Assembly (NCBI GenBank): GCA_012961935.1 | Contig: DTYI01000283.1 | Span: 1 to 39,548, forward strand | Source of the DNA: Thiotrichales bacterium | GTDB taxonomy: Bacteria > Pseudomonadota > Gammaproteobacteria > CAZUMV01 | Direction of reading: 5' to 3' | Length of the DNA: 39,548 nt | Shown here: positions 1 through 13,073 of the stretch, piece after piece | Layout of the letters: every line of letters starts with the position of its first letter | Position numbering within the stretch: the stretch's first letter is position 1 | Translations under genes and position numbers: made by a program | The notes under the pieces: model-generated | Databases searched by the model: none | The model's input: the letters and a program-made list of their open reading frames with translations, nothing else | What the model was told of the DNA's origin: nothing

Positions 1-200
1 CAATGTAAATTTTTCAACACTTCTAACGATTAAATTTGGTGAGTAATATGCTACAATGTTGTAAATTTGTTTAGGTACTAAAACAGTAACTATATCAGCT
101 CCTGCATTGCTCTCGACTCGGACTCCTGTTTCATTCTGCCTCAGGCTCCTGCCTTCGTACTTACCTGCGTCCATGCAGGCATCAATCCCCCTTTTGCTAA
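1..200 (-). repeat. Candidate dispersed repeat-like sequence downstream of nuoN, running off the window edge
   Basis: Non-housekeeping sequence with an inverted repeat CCTGCAT (101-107) / ATGCAGG (173-179), the palindrome GCCTcAGGC, and three CAGGAG(C/T) motifs when read on the minus strand. One minus-strand frame stays open to the window edge with no obvious start (...SLSKRGIDACMDAGKYEGRSLRQNETGVRVESNAGADIVTVLVPKQIYNIV...). Copy number is unknown. Confidence 0.35.
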
Positions 201-220
201 GCGAGGTTCTTACCTCTATT

Positions 221-1660
221 TTAATTCATGGCTGCAAGACATATAGCCATCAGCGCACCGGGAAATAAACCCAGCGCCAGCATCAATAAGCCATTGACCG
301 AGATGACAGCGCTGACATCAATTGATGTTTTAATATATTGTTGTGTATCCGGTTTATCGAAGTACATGAGTTTGATCACGCGTAAATAATAAAACGCACC
401 GATGACAGAAAGTAGCACTGCGTAAACAGCCAGCCATACCAGATCAATATTCACGATGGCCTGTAGTACAACCAGTTTTGCATAAAAGCCGACTGTGGGC
501 GGAACGCCTGCCATTGAAAATAATATCAACAGCATCATGGCGGCCAGCCAGGGGCTACGATCATTGAGACCTTTGAAATCTTCCAGATTTTCAGCTTCGA
601 AACCTTTGTGGCTGAGGATGACGATCAGGCCAAATGCGCCCAGCGACATGAAGGCATAAATAATGGTGTAGAACATGGCAGATGCAAACCCTACTTTCGT
701 ACCCGCCAGTATTCCAAGCAGAATAAAACCCACGTGGGAGATCGTAGAGTAGGCCAACATGCGCTTGATATTGGTTTGCGCAATCGCGACGATGTTGCCG
801 ATGCCGATGGAAAGCACAGCGAGAATAATCAGCATGGTTTGCCAGTGTTCGTGCAATGGCCCGAGGCCGCTGACCAGTAAGCGCATGACCATCGCGAAGG
901 CTGCAATTTTGGGGGCAGAACCGATAAACAAAGTAACTGATGTGGGCGCGCCGTGGTAAACATCCGGCAGCCACATGTGGAAAGGTACCGCACCGAGTTT
1001 AAAAGCAATGCCGACCAGCATGAAGACCAGACCAAATACCACTGCAATATCCAGACCTTCAGGAACAGTTGTCAGTTGCTGCTGGACATCTGCAATATTT
1101 AATGTGCCGGTCAGACCGTAGAGGATCGACATGCCGTACAGCAACATGCCAGAGGCGATTGCGCCAAGCACAAAATATTTCATCGCCGCTTCAGATGCTT
1201 TTGCAGAGTTGCGATCAAATGCAACCATGGCATAAAGCGACAGCGACATTAACTCCAAACCAAGGTACAAATTGAGAAAATTCCAGGCGGAGACCATGAT
1301 CATCATGCCGAGCATGGCGAACAGGCCGAGCACATAATATTCGCCCTTGTCGATATTTCTGTCTTTTAAATACTGACGCGAATACAGGAAAACCGTCGCG
1401 GTGATAATGAGAATAAATATTTTCAGCCAGTCACCCATGGAGTCGCGGATATAGCCATTATTAAATGTCAGTTCGGTCGCATCTGAAGCAACCCAGAGTG
1501 TTGCGAGCAACGCCAGCAGAATGGTGGCCTGGCTGAGTAAATAGGTAAAGAATCGCTGCTCTTTTTTGATAAACAGATCGACCATCAGCACCACACAAGC
1601 CATGGTCAAAACGACAATTTCTGGTGCGGCAGGCAGGAAATTCGGAATTGCAAAACTCAT
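221..1660 (-). CDS. nuoN: NADH-quinone oxidoreductase subunit N
   Basis: 479-aa multi-TM antiporter-like protein; last gene of a colinear nuo operon; motifs such as [23 protein letters not shown] and [14 protein letters not shown]. Confidence 0.97.
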   Translation of the reverse strand: MSFAIPNFLPAAPEIVVLTMACVVLMVDLFIKKEQRFFTYLLSQATILLALLATLWVASDATELTFNNGYIRDSMGDWLKIFILIITATVFLYSRQYLKDRNIDKGEYYVLGLFAMLGMMIMVSAWNFLNLYLGLELMSLSLYAMVAFDRNSAKASEAAMKYFVLGAIASGMLLYGMSILYGLTGTLNIADVQQQLTTVPEGLDIAVVFGLVFMLVGIAFKLGAVPFHMWLPDVYHGAPTSVTLFIGSAPKIAAFAMVMRLLVSGLGPLHEHWQTMLIILAVLSIGIGNIVAIAQTNIKRMLAYSTISHVGFILLGILAGTKVGFASAMFYTIIYAFMSLGAFGLIVILSHKGFEAENLEDFKGLNDRSPWLAAMMLLILFSMAGVPPTVGFYAKLVVLQAIVNIDLVWLAVYAVLLSVIGAFYYLRVIKLMYFDKPDTQQYIKTSIDVSAVISVNGLLMLALGLFPGALMAICLAAMN

Positions 1661-3180
1661 AGTGACGGCCCTAGTTTTGAAGCGGCTGAATGCTGCACAA
1701 GATTTTCAACAGTTACTTCCATGACCTCCAGCAAAGGTGCTGGCCACAAACCGACTAAAAGTACAGACGCCGTCAGCAGCGTGAGAAATAATATTTCACG
1801 CGAATTAATGTCTTCCAGTTTTGCAACATTGTCATTCGCCACTTCTCCAAAGATGACGCGCTTGACCATCCACAGTGTGTAGGCCGCACCAAGAATTAAA
1901 GTCAGCGCCGCGAGGAAGGCGATCCAGAAATTAGCCTTGAAACTGGCAAGGATGACGAGGAATTCACCGACAAATCCAGAGGTGCCCGGCAAGCCCGCGT
2001 TGGCCATGGCAAACAGAACAAAAAACGCGGCAAATATCGGCATGGTGTTGACCACACCCCCGTAGGCGCTGATTTCGCGGCTGTGCACCCGATCATAAAC
2101 CACACCGACGCAGAGGAACATCGCGGCAGAGATAAAGCCATGCGAAATCATTTGCACCATTGCGCCTTCGACCGCCATGCTAGCGCCGTCATAATTCCCG
2201 GTATTGCGGAAAATCATAAATATAATGAAGATGCCCAGCGTCGCAAAGCCCATATGCGAGATTGAGGAATAAGCAATCAGTTTTTTCATATCCTGCTGCA
2301 CCAGTGCAACAAAACCGATATAGACCACAGCAACCAGCGACATCAAAATAATTAGCCAGTCGAGTGTCATGCTCGCATCGGGGGTGATCGGCAAAGAGAA
2401 ACGCAAAAAGCCATAGCCACCGATCTTAAGCATGATCGCCGCCAGAATAACCGAGCCGCCCGTGGGCGCTTCGACGTGTGCATCTGGCAGCCATGTGTGC
2501 ACCGGCCACATCGGCACTTTCACTGCAAACGCCAACAGGAATGAAAGGAAAATAAATATTTGCGGTTCTAACGCCAGCGGCAAGGCATGGTAATCTAGAA
2601 TTTCAAAACTGCCGGATTTTGAATATAAATAAATCAGCGACACCAGCATCAGCACCGAACCGAGGAAGGTATACAGGAAAAATTTTATGGTCGCGTAAAC
2701 TCGGTTCGGCCCACCCCAGACACCGATGATGATGAACATCGGGATCAGCATGGCTTCAAACATAATATAAAATAACGCGGCATCGAGTGCAGCGAAGGTA
2801 CCGACCATGACGCCTTCGAGAAATAAAAATGCGGCCATGTATTGCGCGACGCGGTATTGAATGACCGTCCAGCCGGCGATCACAACCAGCACAGTGATAA
2901 ATGTGGTCAGCAAAATTAAGGGCATGGAAATGCCGTCCACACCAAGATGATAGTTAATATTTAATGCGCTGATCCACGGATGCATTTCTTCAAATTGCAT
3001 CGCGGCAGTCGAGGTGTCAAAACCCGTCCACAACGGAATGCTGAGTGCAAAGGTAATTGCTGAAATAATCAACGCCAGACGGCGCGCGTTTGCGGGCGAC
3101 TTATCACCCACGCCCAGCACGACGACACCGCCAACAATCGGCAACCAGACCAGCAAAGTTAAAAGTGGCCAATCAGTCAT
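1657..3180 (-). CDS. nuoM: NADH-quinone oxidoreductase subunit M
   Basis: 507 aa; [37 protein letters not shown] and [14 protein letters not shown]; overlaps the nuoN start by 4 nt. Confidence 0.97.
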   Translation of the reverse strand: MTDWPLLTLLVWLPIVGGVVVLGVGDKSPANARRLALIISAITFALSIPLWTGFDTSTAAMQFEEMHPWISALNINYHLGVDGISMPLILLTTFITVLVVIAGWTVIQYRVAQYMAAFLFLEGVMVGTFAALDAALFYIMFEAMLIPMFIIIGVWGGPNRVYATIKFFLYTFLGSVLMLVSLIYLYSKSGSFEILDYHALPLALEPQIFIFLSFLLAFAVKVPMWPVHTWLPDAHVEAPTGGSVILAAIMLKIGGYGFLRFSLPITPDASMTLDWLIILMSLVAVVYIGFVALVQQDMKKLIAYSSISHMGFATLGIFIIFMIFRNTGNYDGASMAVEGAMVQMISHGFISAAMFLCVGVVYDRVHSREISAYGGVVNTMPIFAAFFVLFAMANAGLPGTSGFVGEFLVILASFKANFWIAFLAALTLILGAAYTLWMVKRVIFGEVANDNVAKLEDINSREILFLTLLTASVLLVGLWPAPLLEVMEVTVENLVQHSAASKLGPSL

Positions 3181-3201
3181 TGTGCTCGTTCCTTATTATT
3201 G

Positions 3202-5154
3202 TTAGACGCGCCATACAAACCAGCCCAGTAAAATAATCAAGCCAATAATCATGGCAAAAGTGTAATGATAGAGATAGCCGCTCTGAACATGGCGAACAAC
3301 GCCTGCCACCCAACCGATAACTTTTGCCGAGCCGTTAACAACCAGACCATCGATCAACACTCGGTCGCCCCCGCTCCAGAGTGCCTGACCAATTCCACGC
3401 GCGCCTTTTGCAAACACCGCCTGATTGAAATCGTCTAACCAGTATTTGTTCAGCAACAACTTGTGCAGCCATGAAAATTTTTCGGCGGCCCAGTCGGCAA
3501 TTTCAGGCTTGCGCAGATAAATAAACCATGCAGAGAACAATCCACCCATCGCAAGGAAGAAAGGCGGCTGTGTTACGCCATGCAGAATAAATTGAAACGC
3601 GCCATGAAAATGCTCACGCACATCATGCAAACTATCGTGAATCTGATCGACATGGATCGCACCTTTAAAGAAATCACCGACGACAATAGGATCAATCAGG
3701 AAACCGGCCAGAACAGAAGGAATGGCTAACGCAATCAAGGGGCCGGTCACGACCCAGGGTGTTTCATGCAGATGCTCGCGGGTGTGTTCATCCATGCGTT
3801 CCTTGCCGTGGAAAACCAGAAAGAACATGCGGAAGCTGTAAAAGGCCGTGACAAAAACGCCGCTTAATACTGCCCAGTAAGCCAGTGTCGAACCGGGAAT
3901 TGTTGAGTGATGCACCGCTTCAATAATCGAATCCTTGGAGAAAAATCCAGCAAAACCTGGAAAGCCAATTAGCGCTAAGGAGCCGATCAGAGAAGTGATA
4001 TAAGTGATCGGCATGTATTTTTTCAGGCCCCCCATTTTGCGAATATCCTGCTCGTGGTGCATGGCAATAATGACTGACCCGGCTGCCAGGAATAACAGTG
4101 CTTTAAAGAATGCATGGGTCATCAAATGGAACACGCCAGCCGCGTAAGCGGATGCACCGAGTGCAACAGTCATGTAACCCAGTTGCGATAAAGTTGAATA
4201 GGCCACGACGCGTTTAATATCATTCTGTACGATGCCAACCAGCCCCATGAGGAACGCAGTCAGCGCGCCGATCACCATAACAAAGCTCAAAGCTGTGGTG
4301 CTCAATTCAAACAAAGGCGACATCCGCGCAACCATAAAAATACCTGCCGTCACCATCGTCGCCGCATGAATCAATGCGGAAATGGGTGTCGGGCCTTCCA
4401 TCGAATCTGGCAGCCAGACATGCAGCGGCATTTGCGCCGACTTGCCCATCGCGCCGATAAATAACAGGATGCAGATAACCGTCATCACCGACCAGGACGT
4501 ATTGGGGAAAATACTCATGGTTTCATTTTGCAGTGACGGGGCTTTCGCGAACACTTCGGCATAATCCATGCTGCCGGTGTACATGAGTACGGCGGCGATA
4601 CCTAACAGAAAACCGAAGTCCCCTACCCGGTTAACCAGAAAAGCTTTCAGGTTGGCAAAAATCGCGGTAGGTTTTTTCCACCAGAAACCGATCAGCAGAT
4701 ACGACACCAGGCCTACCGCTTCCCAGCCAAAAAACAACTGCAAAAAGTTGTTGGCCATCACCAGCATCAACATGGAAAAAGTGAACAGGGCGATGTAACT
4801 GAAAAAACGCTGGTAGCCGGGATCATCGTGCATATAGCCGATGGTGTAGATATGCACCATCAGGGAAACAAAAGTGACGACGACCATCATCAGCGCAGTC
4901 AGGTTATCGACCAGGAAACCCACCTCGAATTTAATGCCACCACTTTCCAGCCAGGTATACACCGAGTGGTTGATCGCTTCAGCACCATCAATTGCAACTA
5001 CTTTGAAAACATACGCGGAGAGGAAAAAGGCGATCGCCACGCCCAGGATGGTGACGGTATGCGCACCGGCACGGCCAATTATTTTGCCGAACAATCCGGC
5101 GATGATTGCGCCGAGCAAAGGTGCCAGAGGAATTGCGAGTAACAAAGATTCCAT
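3202..5154 (-). CDS. nuoL: NADH-quinone oxidoreductase subunit L
   Basis: 650 aa; GKSAQMPLHVWLPDSMEGPTPISALIHAATMVTAGIFM is characteristic of NuoL. Confidence 0.97.
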   Translation of the reverse strand: MESLLLAIPLAPLLGAIIAGLFGKIIGRAGAHTVTILGVAIAFFLSAYVFKVVAIDGAEAINHSVYTWLESGGIKFEVGFLVDNLTALMMVVVTFVSLMVHIYTIGYMHDDPGYQRFFSYIALFTFSMLMLVMANNFLQLFFGWEAVGLVSYLLIGFWWKKPTAIFANLKAFLVNRVGDFGFLLGIAAVLMYTGSMDYAEVFAKAPSLQNETMSIFPNTSWSVMTVICILLFIGAMGKSAQMPLHVWLPDSMEGPTPISALIHAATMVTAGIFMVARMSPLFELSTTALSFVMVIGALTAFLMGLVGIVQNDIKRVVAYSTLSQLGYMTVALGASAYAAGVFHLMTHAFFKALLFLAAGSVIIAMHHEQDIRKMGGLKKYMPITYITSLIGSLALIGFPGFAGFFSKDSIIEAVHHSTIPGSTLAYWAVLSGVFVTAFYSFRMFFLVFHGKERMDEHTREHLHETPWVVTGPLIALAIPSVLAGFLIDPIVVGDFFKGAIHVDQIHDSLHDVREHFHGAFQFILHGVTQPPFFLAMGGLFSAWFIYLRKPEIADWAAEKFSWLHKLLLNKYWLDDFNQAVFAKGARGIGQALWSGGDRVLIDGLVVNGSAKVIGWVAGVVRHVQSGYLYHYTFAMIIGLIILLGWFVWRV

Positions 5155-5156
5155 TT

Positions 5157-5462
5157 TCAGCCCTTCAACTCGTCAAGATCCTGGACATTGATTGTCTGGC
5201 GGTTACGGAACAATGCGACCAGAATCGCCAAACCAATCGCCGCTTCAGCCGCTGCGACAGTCAATATAAAAAACACAAATACCTGCCCGGCAAGATCGCT
5301 GCGGTAATGTGAAAAGGCAATAAAATTCATGTTCACCGAGAGCAGCATCAGTTCAATTGACATCAGCACGACAATGAGGTTTTTTCGATTCAGAAAAATG
5401 CCGGCGACACTGAGTGAAAACAAAATCGCGCCGAGTATCAAAAAATGTGTCAGAGGAATCAT
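5157..5462 (-). CDS. nuoK: NADH-quinone oxidoreductase subunit K
   Basis: 101 aa; [24 protein letters not shown] ... [19 protein letters not shown]. Confidence 0.97.
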   Translation of the reverse strand: MIPLTHFLILGAILFSLSVAGIFLNRKNLIVVLMSIELMLLSVNMNFIAFSHYRSDLAGQVFVFFILTVAAAEAAIGLAILVALFRNRQTINVQDLDELKG

Positions 5463-5467
5463 GGTCT

Positions 5468-6061
5468 TTATTTCTTTTCTGATTTCATTTTTACCAGACG
5501 CACGCGGTCATTACGTTTCACACGTATCTGGTCAGAGGGCCTTTGATGTTTTGTTCCTGCTCTACGGCGGTGGGTCAAAGATATCGCGGCAATCATCGCC
5601 ACCAGCAAAATGGCCGCCGCAATTTCAAAGGCGTAAACATAATCTGTATACAACACATTGCCCAGGGCTTTGGTGTTGCTGACTTCCAGCGGTGAAGGCG
5701 CCGGCGGATCGATCCTGAATGTTTTTGCACCCACCACGATCAGCATTTCAACCACCATCACGACGGCAACCAGAATACCCAGTGGCAACAAGCGCATGAA
5801 TCCTTCACGCATTTTAGCGACGTTGATATCCAGCATCATGACCACAAACAGGAACAGCACCATGACCGCGCCGACATAAACCAGCACCAGCACGATGCCT
5901 AAAAACTCGGCTTCCATTAACAGCCATAACGCAGCTGCAGTAAAAAATGTCAGCACCAAAAACAGGGCGGCATGTACCGGGTTACGCACAGTAATGACAC
6001 CCACAGCAGCCAGCACCATGGCCGTTCCGAAAAAGTAAAAAATAATTGGCTGTAGTGTCAT
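5468..6061 (-). CDS. nuoJ: NADH-quinone oxidoreductase subunit J
   Basis: 197 aa; [53 protein letters not shown]; basic C-terminal tail. Confidence 0.96.
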   Translation of the reverse strand: MTLQPIIFYFFGTAMVLAAVGVITVRNPVHAALFLVLTFFTAAALWLLMEAEFLGIVLVLVYVGAVMVLFLFVVMMLDINVAKMREGFMRLLPLGILVAVVMVVEMLIVVGAKTFRIDPPAPSPLEVSNTKALGNVLYTDYVYAFEIAAAILLVAMIAAISLTHRRRAGTKHQRPSDQIRVKRNDRVRLVKMKSEKK

Positions 6062-6067
6062 TAACGT

Positions 6068-6556
6068 TTACCGGTAAGGTGCATCAGCCGCACGATCTGC
6101 GGCAATTTGTTTTTCATATTTGTCACCGACCGCAAGCAGCATGTCCTTGGTCATGATCTGTTGCCCCCGTTCCTCAAAGTGATATTCAAAAATGCGGGTT
6201 TCGACAATCGCGTCCACCGGGCAGGCTTCTTCGCAGAATCCGCAGTAAATGCATTTAAAAAGATCAATATCATAACGGGTGGTGCGGCGGGTACCATCTG
6301 CGCGTTCTTCAGATTCGATCGTAATTGCCAGCGCAGGACAAACGGCTTCGCAAAGTTTGCAGGCAATACAGCGTTCTTCACCGTTCGGGTAACGACGCTG
6401 TGCATGCAGACCACGAAATCGCGGAGACATCGGCGTTTTTTCTTCAGGATATTGAACCGTAATTTTTGGCTTGAAAAAATGCCGACCGGTCACACTCATA
6501 CCTTTGAGCAACTCAAACAAGGTGAAACTTTTAATGAAATGAGTAATCGCTTTCAT
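6068..6556 (-). CDS. nuoI: NADH-quinone oxidoreductase subunit I (2x[4Fe-4S])
   Basis: 162 aa; [12 protein letters not shown] and [16 protein letters not shown] ferredoxin motifs. Confidence 0.97.
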   Translation of the reverse strand: MKAITHFIKSFTLFELLKGMSVTGRHFFKPKITVQYPEEKTPMSPRFRGLHAQRRYPNGEERCIACKLCEAVCPALAITIESEERADGTRRTTRYDIDLFKCIYCGFCEEACPVDAIVETRIFEYHFEERGQQIMTKDMLLAVGDKYEKQIAADRAADAPYR

Positions 6557-6558
6557 AA

Positions 6559-7632
6559 CTACAACCAGGGTTTCCAGCCAAGCGCAATGGCGACGCCTTC
6601 ACCTAACAACCAGACAAGCGTGACCGGGATCAATACTTTCCAGCCTAGACGCATGATCTGATCGTAGCGATAGCGTGGGAAAGTGGCGCGAAACCATAAG
6701 AAAAGCACCAGGAAAATGGATATCTTGAAGAAAAACCAGTGCATGCCATTATTCAGCAAGCTACCGACGATCGGCGTGTCAATTATGCCCTGACTCAGGT
6801 GGCCATCAAAAGGCGACATCCAACCGCCGAGAAATAAAACGACTGTCAATGTCGAGATTAAAATAATATTGGCGTATTCAGCGAGGAAGAACAGGGCAAA
6901 ACCCATACCTGAATATTCCACATGAAAACCAGCGACGATTTCCGATTCACCTTCGGCGACATCAAAAGGTGCGCGGTTGGTTTCGGCGACACCGGAAATA
7001 AAATACACCAGAAACAGACCAAACAAAGGCCATACGAACCACTGGAACAAACCACCGTGCTGCGCCTGTACGATATCACCCAGATTCAGGCTATTGGAAG
7101 TCATTAAAACACCCACCAACGCAAACCCCATCGCAATTTCATACGCCACAATCTGCGCCGCAGAACGCAGCGCACCCAACAAGGCATATTTGGAATTGGA
7201 AGCCCAGCCCGCAATGATGACGCCGTACACACCCAGCGATGTCAGCGCGAGAATATACAGTAGTCCGGCATTCACATTAGCCAACGTCTTATGGGCGTCA
7301 AAAGGAATCACTGCCCAGGCCGCCAATGCAGGCGCCAGCGTAATAATTGGTGCGACCATAAACAGAAACTTGCTGGAATTTGTCGGCACAACAAATTCCT
7401 TGGTCATCATTTTGAACAGATCAGCAAAGGGTTGCAGCCAGCCCTTTGGCCCAACCCGGTTCGGCCCGATGCGAATCTGCATGTAGCCGATAATTTTGCG
7501 CTCGGCAAAAGTGAGATAGGCCACTGCGATCATGAGCGGTAACACGATGATCACGATCTTGATCATTGTCCAGATAAAGATTCTCAGGCCTTCGGGCCAC
7601 GCATTCCACCAGTTGATGAAAAAGTCGATCAT
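6559..7632 (-). CDS. nuoH: NADH-quinone oxidoreductase subunit H
   Basis: 357 aa; [29 protein letters not shown] and [27 protein letters not shown]. Confidence 0.98.
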   Translation of the reverse strand: MIDFFINWWNAWPEGLRIFIWTMIKIVIIVLPLMIAVAYLTFAERKIIGYMQIRIGPNRVGPKGWLQPFADLFKMMTKEFVVPTNSSKFLFMVAPIITLAPALAAWAVIPFDAHKTLANVNAGLLYILALTSLGVYGVIIAGWASNSKYALLGALRSAAQIVAYEIAMGFALVGVLMTSNSLNLGDIVQAQHGGLFQWFVWPLFGLFLVYFISGVAETNRAPFDVAEGESEIVAGFHVEYSGMGFALFFLAEYANIILISTLTVVLFLGGWMSPFDGHLSQGIIDTPIVGSLLNNGMHWFFFKISIFLVLFLWFRATFPRYRYDQIMRLGWKVLIPVTLVWLLGEGVAIALGWKPWL

Positions 7633-10004
7633 GCCTTCTTCACCTCGACCTGCCCATAACAGCCACCCAAATCCGCGCTGGATTCTGTCGCGGCTGGAAT
7701 ATACACACAGCCATCGGCTAACGTGTCATCGATCATCAAAGGCATATTGATACCGCGCCCATCCTGTTCAACCTCGACTATCTCCTGTCCGCTCAAACCC
7801 AGACGCTCGATTTCCCGGCTATTGATGAAGACAGCATCAAGGCGACCATCTGCCGTTTTTTGCAAAGCTTCTGCACGACGTGTGACAGGATCGCTGCGAT
7901 AATTATTGAGCGAAGAGACTCGCATCAATTTTCCTTTGCTCGCCTCAGGTAGCGTGTATCTGTCTGCTAGTGCCATGTTGTTATCGAAAGACAAGTCTGC
8001 AGGAAATTGCTGTTTCAATTCATCTCGGACTTCCTCGGCGGAAACATAATCAAATCCATCCAGCTCGGCCAGATTGCCCAGTACACGCAGGATTTTCCAG
8101 CCGGGGCGACTTTCTCCCGGTAATTTTGAACAGGCACGGAAACTCTGCCAGCGCCCTTCTATATTCACCAGTGTGCCGGAAATTTCATGACAGGCACCAA
8201 TGGGCAGCATCACGTCCGCATAGTGCTTTATTGTCTCTGATGCGAATGAGGTTGCAGCAACCACAAATTCACTTGAAGACATGACCTGCAAAGCAGCAGC
8301 CGGGTTCCAGCAATCATATTCGGGTTCGACATTCCAGAGAAAATAAGCTTTCCTCGGTTCGGCCAGCATCGCCTGCGCATCCAGGCCACTTTGTTCTGCC
8401 GTCACGCCAGCCGCCTGACGATGCGGTACCGCACCAGCCAACCAGCCACCTGCAGCATTGGCGCCTTCAGCAACATAGCCTGGTTTGATATCACTATTTG
8501 CAGCAATTGTTGTCGCCAGCGCACGCAACACTGACGCGGCAGGATGAGCCGTTGCCATATTACCTAGCAGCAACATCGCCTGATCCGCTTTGAGCAATTT
8601 TTCAGCCATCGCCTCAACAGATGCATCTTTTTTCGCCGTAGCCATCACCTTTTTCAAGGGCGCGGGCACAGCAGCATTTTTCTTTTTCAGTATGACCTGA
8701 GCAATACCCGCCAGCGCATCGACCACGCCATCTGGATCAGTAACGACCTGCTCAGCCAGATCAAAAGTAAAGCCGTAATCTTTAGAATCGATCGCCATAA
8801 CCGCAGCGCCTTTCAGGGCTGCCTTGCGCAGGCGGTGGGCTAGAATTGGCTGGTCTTTGCGTAGATTTGAACCGACCAGCAAGACCGCATCCATGTTTTC
8901 AAGCGACTCGATTGAATTGCCCAGCCAGGGAAATAACGGCGCATTTTCCTGATCGGAAAAGTCTGCCTGGCGCAGACGATGGTCGATTGAATGAATGCCC
9001 AGCCCACGTAAATATTTCTGCGCCAGATAAAGCTCTTCCAACGTTGAATTCGCAGATAGTAAAGCGCCAACATCTTTAGGCTTCTGCTTCTTTAATTTCT
9101 CATTGACGTATTGCAGCGCTTCTTCCCAACCACATTCCTGCCAGTCATCACCATGTTTGATCATGGGCGACAGCAAGCGATCATCTGCCTCTAAACCCTG
9201 GTATGCGAAACGGTCGCGGTCTGACAACCAGGTTTCATTGATTTCTTCATTGTCGCGCGGCACAACCCGAACTACTTTGCCGTGTCGTGTATGCACGGAA
9301 ATATTCGAACCCACGCAGTCATGCGCTGCAATGCTGCTGTATTGGGTCAACTCCCAGGGGCGACCATAAAAACGCGATGGTTTGGCTGTCAATGCGCCGA
9401 CTGGACACAGGTCGATGATGTTTCCAGAGAGTTCTGAGTCGATGGTTTTTTCGATATAGGTACCGATCTCCATAAACTCACCACGCCCGGTTGCACCCAT
9501 CTCACGCAGACCAGCAATTTCCTCACCAAAACGCACACATCGGGTACAGTGAATACAGCGGGTCATATCGGTCGCAATCAGCGGGCCGATGTCCTTATCT
9601 TTCACCACCCGCTTGGCTTCAGTGTATTGCGACACGTCATCGCCGTATTCCATAGCGACATCCTGTAGCTCACATTCACCGCCCTGATCACAGACCGGGC
9701 AATCCAGCGGGTGGTTGATCAGCAAAAATTCCATGGTGCTTTTCTGGGCTGCGATGGCCAGCTCAGACTGTGTGTGGATGACCATGCCCTCAGCGACGGG
9801 TGTCGCACAGGCAGGCAATGGCTTCGGTGCTTTTTCAACTTCCACCATGCACATGCGGCAGTTGGCCGCGACCGATAGTTTTTTGTGGTAACAGAAACGC
9901 GGAATATGGATACCGTTGGCATCCGCCGCTTCAATCAACATACTGCCCGGAGCCGCCTGAATCTCAACGCCATCAATCTTGAATGTAACCAGATCCTGAG
10001 CCAT
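7629..10004 (-). CDS. nuoG: NADH-quinone oxidoreductase subunit G
   Basis: 791 aa; N-terminal [2Fe-2S] [30 protein letters not shown], and a molybdopterin-oxidoreductase-like body. Confidence 0.96.
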   Translation of the reverse strand: MAQDLVTFKIDGVEIQAAPGSMLIEAADANGIHIPRFCYHKKLSVAANCRMCMVEVEKAPKPLPACATPVAEGMVIHTQSELAIAAQKSTMEFLLINHPLDCPVCDQGGECELQDVAMEYGDDVSQYTEAKRVVKDKDIGPLIATDMTRCIHCTRCVRFGEEIAGLREMGATGRGEFMEIGTYIEKTIDSELSGNIIDLCPVGALTAKPSRFYGRPWELTQYSSIAAHDCVGSNISVHTRHGKVVRVVPRDNEEINETWLSDRDRFAYQGLEADDRLLSPMIKHGDDWQECGWEEALQYVNEKLKKQKPKDVGALLSANSTLEELYLAQKYLRGLGIHSIDHRLRQADFSDQENAPLFPWLGNSIESLENMDAVLLVGSNLRKDQPILAHRLRKAALKGAAVMAIDSKDYGFTFDLAEQVVTDPDGVVDALAGIAQVILKKKNAAVPAPLKKVMATAKKDASVEAMAEKLLKADQAMLLLGNMATAHPAASVLRALATTIAANSDIKPGYVAEGANAAGGWLAGAVPHRQAAGVTAEQSGLDAQAMLAEPRKAYFLWNVEPEYDCWNPAAALQVMSSSEFVVAATSFASETIKHYADVMLPIGACHEISGTLVNIEGRWQSFRACSKLPGESRPGWKILRVLGNLAELDGFDYVSAEEVRDELKQQFPADLSFDNNMALADRYTLPEASKGKLMRVSSLNNYRSDPVTRRAEALQKTADGRLDAVFINSREIERLGLSGQEIVEVEQDGRGINMPLMIDDTLADGCVYIPAATESSADLGGCYGQVEVKKA

Positions 10005-11302
10005 TACGCCGCCACATCCTTATTTTTTTGTTCGAGGATGCTGTAGCCATGTTCGATGTAATGTTCAAATTCATGGCGGAAATGCTTAACGAAACTGCGC
10101 ACCGGCATCGCCGCCGCATCGCCCAGCGCGCAAATGGTGCGGCCCTCAATTTTACTGGCGACATCATCCAGCCGATCCAGATCTTCCGGCTTGCCCTTAC
10201 CTTCGACAATGCGGGTGAGCATGCGATACAACCAACCAGTACCTTCGCGGCAAGGCGTGCACTGGCCGCAGGATTCGGAAAAATAAAATCGCGAAATTCG
10301 CTGTAACACCTTGACCATATCGGCCGTGTCGTCCATCACAATCACTGCGCCTGAACCCAGCATAGAGCCAGCTTTTGTAATGGAATCGTAATCCATATTG
10401 GCTTCCAGCATGACATCGCCAGGCACAACCGGTACCGACGAACCACCCGGAATCACTGCCTTCAATGTCCGCCCGGGAAGCATTCCGCCGGCCAGTTCGA
10501 GTAATTCAGAAAAAGGCGTACCCATTGGAATTTCGAAATTGCCGGGGTTGGCAACCTGTCCCGACACGGAAAATAATTTCTCGCCGCCGGCTTTCTCAAC
10601 GCCCAGATCAGAAAACCACTGACCGCCTTTGCGCATGATCACCGGGATGGAGCTGAGTGATTCGGTGTTGTTGATGGTGGTGGGTTTGCCATACAAACCA
10701 AAGTTGGCCGGGAACGGTGGCTTGAATCTTGGCTGGCCTTTTTTACCTTCCAGCGATTCCAGCAACGCAGTTTCCTCGCCGCAAATATAAGCGCCCGCGC
10801 CGAGGCTGCTGTACAGATCAAAATCGACGCCTGAGCCGAGAATATCTTTTCCCAGCAAACCAGCTTCGTAGGCTTCTTTGAGCGCTTGCTCAAAACGCTC
10901 AAAAGGCTCATCCAGAAATTCGCCACGCAAGTAGTTATAGCCAACGGTTGCGCCGATTGAATAACCGGCGATCGCCATCCCCTCAACCAGCGCATGCGGA
11001 TTAAAGCGCAGAATATCCCGATCCTTGCAGGTACCCGGTTCGGATTCGTCGCTGTTACAGACGATGTATTTTTGTACGGGTGCCGTGCGCGGCATGAAGC
11101 TCCATTTCAGTCCTGTTGGAAAGCCGGCTCCACCGCGCCCACGCAGATTGGATTTCTTGATTTCCTCGATCACATCTTCAGGCGAAATTTTTTCTGTGAG
11201 GATTTTTTTCCAGGCTTCATAACCACCGACCTTGAGGTAGTTCTCGTAGCTATACGGCTCATCCTTAAACTGCAAGGTTTCAAAACAGATCTGGTTTGTC
11301 AT
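10004..11302 (-). CDS. nuoF: NADH-quinone oxidoreductase subunit F
   Basis: 432 aa; [48 protein letters not shown]. Confidence 0.98.
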   Translation of the reverse strand: MTNQICFETLQFKDEPYSYENYLKVGGYEAWKKILTEKISPEDVIEEIKKSNLRGRGGAGFPTGLKWSFMPRTAPVQKYIVCNSDESEPGTCKDRDILRFNPHALVEGMAIAGYSIGATVGYNYLRGEFLDEPFERFEQALKEAYEAGLLGKDILGSGVDFDLYSSLGAGAYICGEETALLESLEGKKGQPRFKPPFPANFGLYGKPTTINNTESLSSIPVIMRKGGQWFSDLGVEKAGGEKLFSVSGQVANPGNFEIPMGTPFSELLELAGGMLPGRTLKAVIPGGSSVPVVPGDVMLEANMDYDSITKAGSMLGSGAVIVMDDTADMVKVLQRISRFYFSESCGQCTPCREGTGWLYRMLTRIVEGKGKPEDLDRLDDVASKIEGRTICALGDAAAMPVRSFVKHFRHEFEHYIEHGYSILEQKNKDVAA

Positions 11303-11820
11303 TTCTTTTTCTCCAGTCCGTCCAGAATTTTATCCACCTTTTCAACAGTCAGATTTTCATGGTAAACATGGTCCACCTGCATCATCGGTGCACCGCAACA
11401 GGCAGCCAGACATTCTTCTTCTTTCTTGAGGAAAAACTTTCCATCCGCTGTTGATTCACCCAGCTTGATACCCAGTTTTTTCTCCAGATGCTCAACAATT
11501 TCACCAGACCCTCGCAGCATGCAGGAGACATTTGTACAGACAGAAATCTCATGTTTGCCAACGGGTTGCAGGTTAAACATCGAGTAAAAACTAGCCACCT
11601 CGTAAACAGCGATTTCTGACACGCCGATATAATCAGCGACTGCATCCATCATTTCTGTACTGAGATAATGCTGCTCATCATGATGCTGCACAGAACGCAG
11701 CGCCGCCAATAAGGCAGACTGGCGCTGGTCGTCTGGATACTTTTGCAGCCAGAGGTCAATTTCAGATTTTATTTCCGCCGACAACAAATCTGACTTTCTG
11801 TTTAAATTACTTGCAGGCAT
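11299..11820 (-). CDS. nuoE: NADH-quinone oxidoreductase subunit E
   Basis: 173 aa; [35 protein letters not shown] thioredoxin-like [2Fe-2S] motifs. Confidence 0.97.
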   Translation of the reverse strand: MPASNLNRKSDLLSAEIKSEIDLWLQKYPDDQRQSALLAALRSVQHHDEQHYLSTEMMDAVADYIGVSEIAVYEVASFYSMFNLQPVGKHEISVCTNVSCMLRGSGEIVEHLEKKLGIKLGESTADGKFFLKKEEECLAACCGAPMMQVDHVYHENLTVEKVDKILDGLEKKK

Positions 11821-13073
11821 CAGCGGTCGATCTCCCCGAAGACAATATCCTGGGTGCCGATCACAGCCACCACGTCGGCCAGCATGTGGCCGCGTGTCAT
11901 TTCATCCAGACCTGATAGATGGGCAAAACCCGGAGCGCGAATTTTCAGGCGATAAGGTTTGTTGGCGCCATCAGAGATGATATAGACACCGAACTCGCCT
12001 TTTGGGTGTTCAATGGCAGCGTAGGCTTCACCTTCCGGCACACAATAACCTTCGGTAAATAGTTTGAAGTGATGAATCAACGATTCCATATCCGCCTTCA
12101 TCTCTTCACGATCCGGTGGCGTCAATTTGTGATCATCGAGCATCACCGGGCCGGGATTTTTCCGTAGCCAGTCGATGCACTGCTTGATGATACGATTGGA
12201 CTGGCGAAATTCTTCAATCCGCACAAGGTAGCGATCATAGCTATCACCGTTCACGCCAACTGGAATATCAAAATCCAGCTGATCGTAAACTTCATAGGGC
12301 TGCTTCTTGCGTAGGTCCCACTCGACGCCTGAACCACGCAGCATCGGGCCGGTAAAACCCATTTGCATGGCGCGCTCCGGCGAAACGACACCAATACCAA
12401 CCAGCCGCTGTTTCCAGATCCGGTTGTCGGTGAGCAGGGTTTCGTAGTCATCGACATAGCCGGGGAAGCGATTGGTGAAGTCTTCCAGAAAGTCGAGCAG
12501 GCTACCTTCGCGCACTTCATTCAGTCGATCGATTTCCTTTTTGCTGCGCCACTTCGTGACCTCATATTTGGGCATGGTGTCAGGCAGGTCGCGGTAAACA
12601 CCTCCAGGGCGATAATAGGTCGCATGCAGACGCGCGCCAGACACGGCTTCGTAAGCGTCCATCAAATCTTCGCGCTCGCGGAAAGCGTACAGGAACATGG
12701 TCATCGCGCCCACGTCCAGGCCGTGCGATCCGATCCACAGCAGGTGGTTGAGAATGCGGGTGATTTCGTCGAACATGGTGCGGATGTACTGCGCCCTGAT
12801 CGGCGGCTCGACACCCAGCAGTTTTTCGATCGCCAGCACATAGCCATGCTCGTTGCTCATCATGGAAACGTAATCAAGGCGATCCATGTAGCCGATGCTC
12901 TGGTTATAAGGTTTGCTTTCCGCCAGTTTTTCGGTGCCGCGATGCAGCAGGCCAATATGCGGGTCAGCGCGCTGGATCACCTCACCGTCCATTTCCAGCA
13001 CGAGGCGCAGCACGCCATGCGCGGCAGGATGCTGCGGGCCAAAATTCATGGTGTAGTTGCGAATTTCAGGCAT
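11820..13073 (-). CDS. nuoD: NADH-quinone oxidoreductase subunit D
   Basis: 417 aa; [56 protein letters not shown]. Confidence 0.98.
   Translation of the reverse strand: MPEIRNYTMNFGPQHPAAHGVLRLVLEMDGEVIQRADPHIGLLHRGTEKLAESKPYNQSIGYMDRLDYVSMMSNEHGYVLAIEKLLGVEPPIRAQYIRTMFDEITRILNHLLWIGSHGLDVGAMTMFLYAFREREDLMDAYEAVSGARLHATYYRPGGVYRDLPDTMPKYEVTKWRSKKEIDRLNEVREGSLLDFLEDFTNRFPGYVDDYETLLTDNRIWKQRLVGIGVVSPERAMQMGFTGPMLRGSGVEWDLRKKQPYEVYDQLDFDIPVGVNGDSYDRYLVRIEEFRQSNRIIKQCIDWLRKNPGPVMLDDHKLTPPDREEMKADMESLIHHFKLFTEGYCVPEGEAYAAIEHPKGEFGVYIISDGANKPYRLKIRAPGFAHLSGLDEMTRGHMLADVVAVIGTQDIVFGEIDR

Noticed and set aside
1-220. CRISPR array or diversity-generating retroelement at the left edge
   Set aside because: No regularly spaced repeat/spacer units, no cas or reverse transcriptase gene, and no template/variable repeat pair in the window.
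6107-6661. 184-aa plus-strand ORF antisense to nuoI/nuoH
   Set aside because: Covered by conserved complex I genes; no own motifs.
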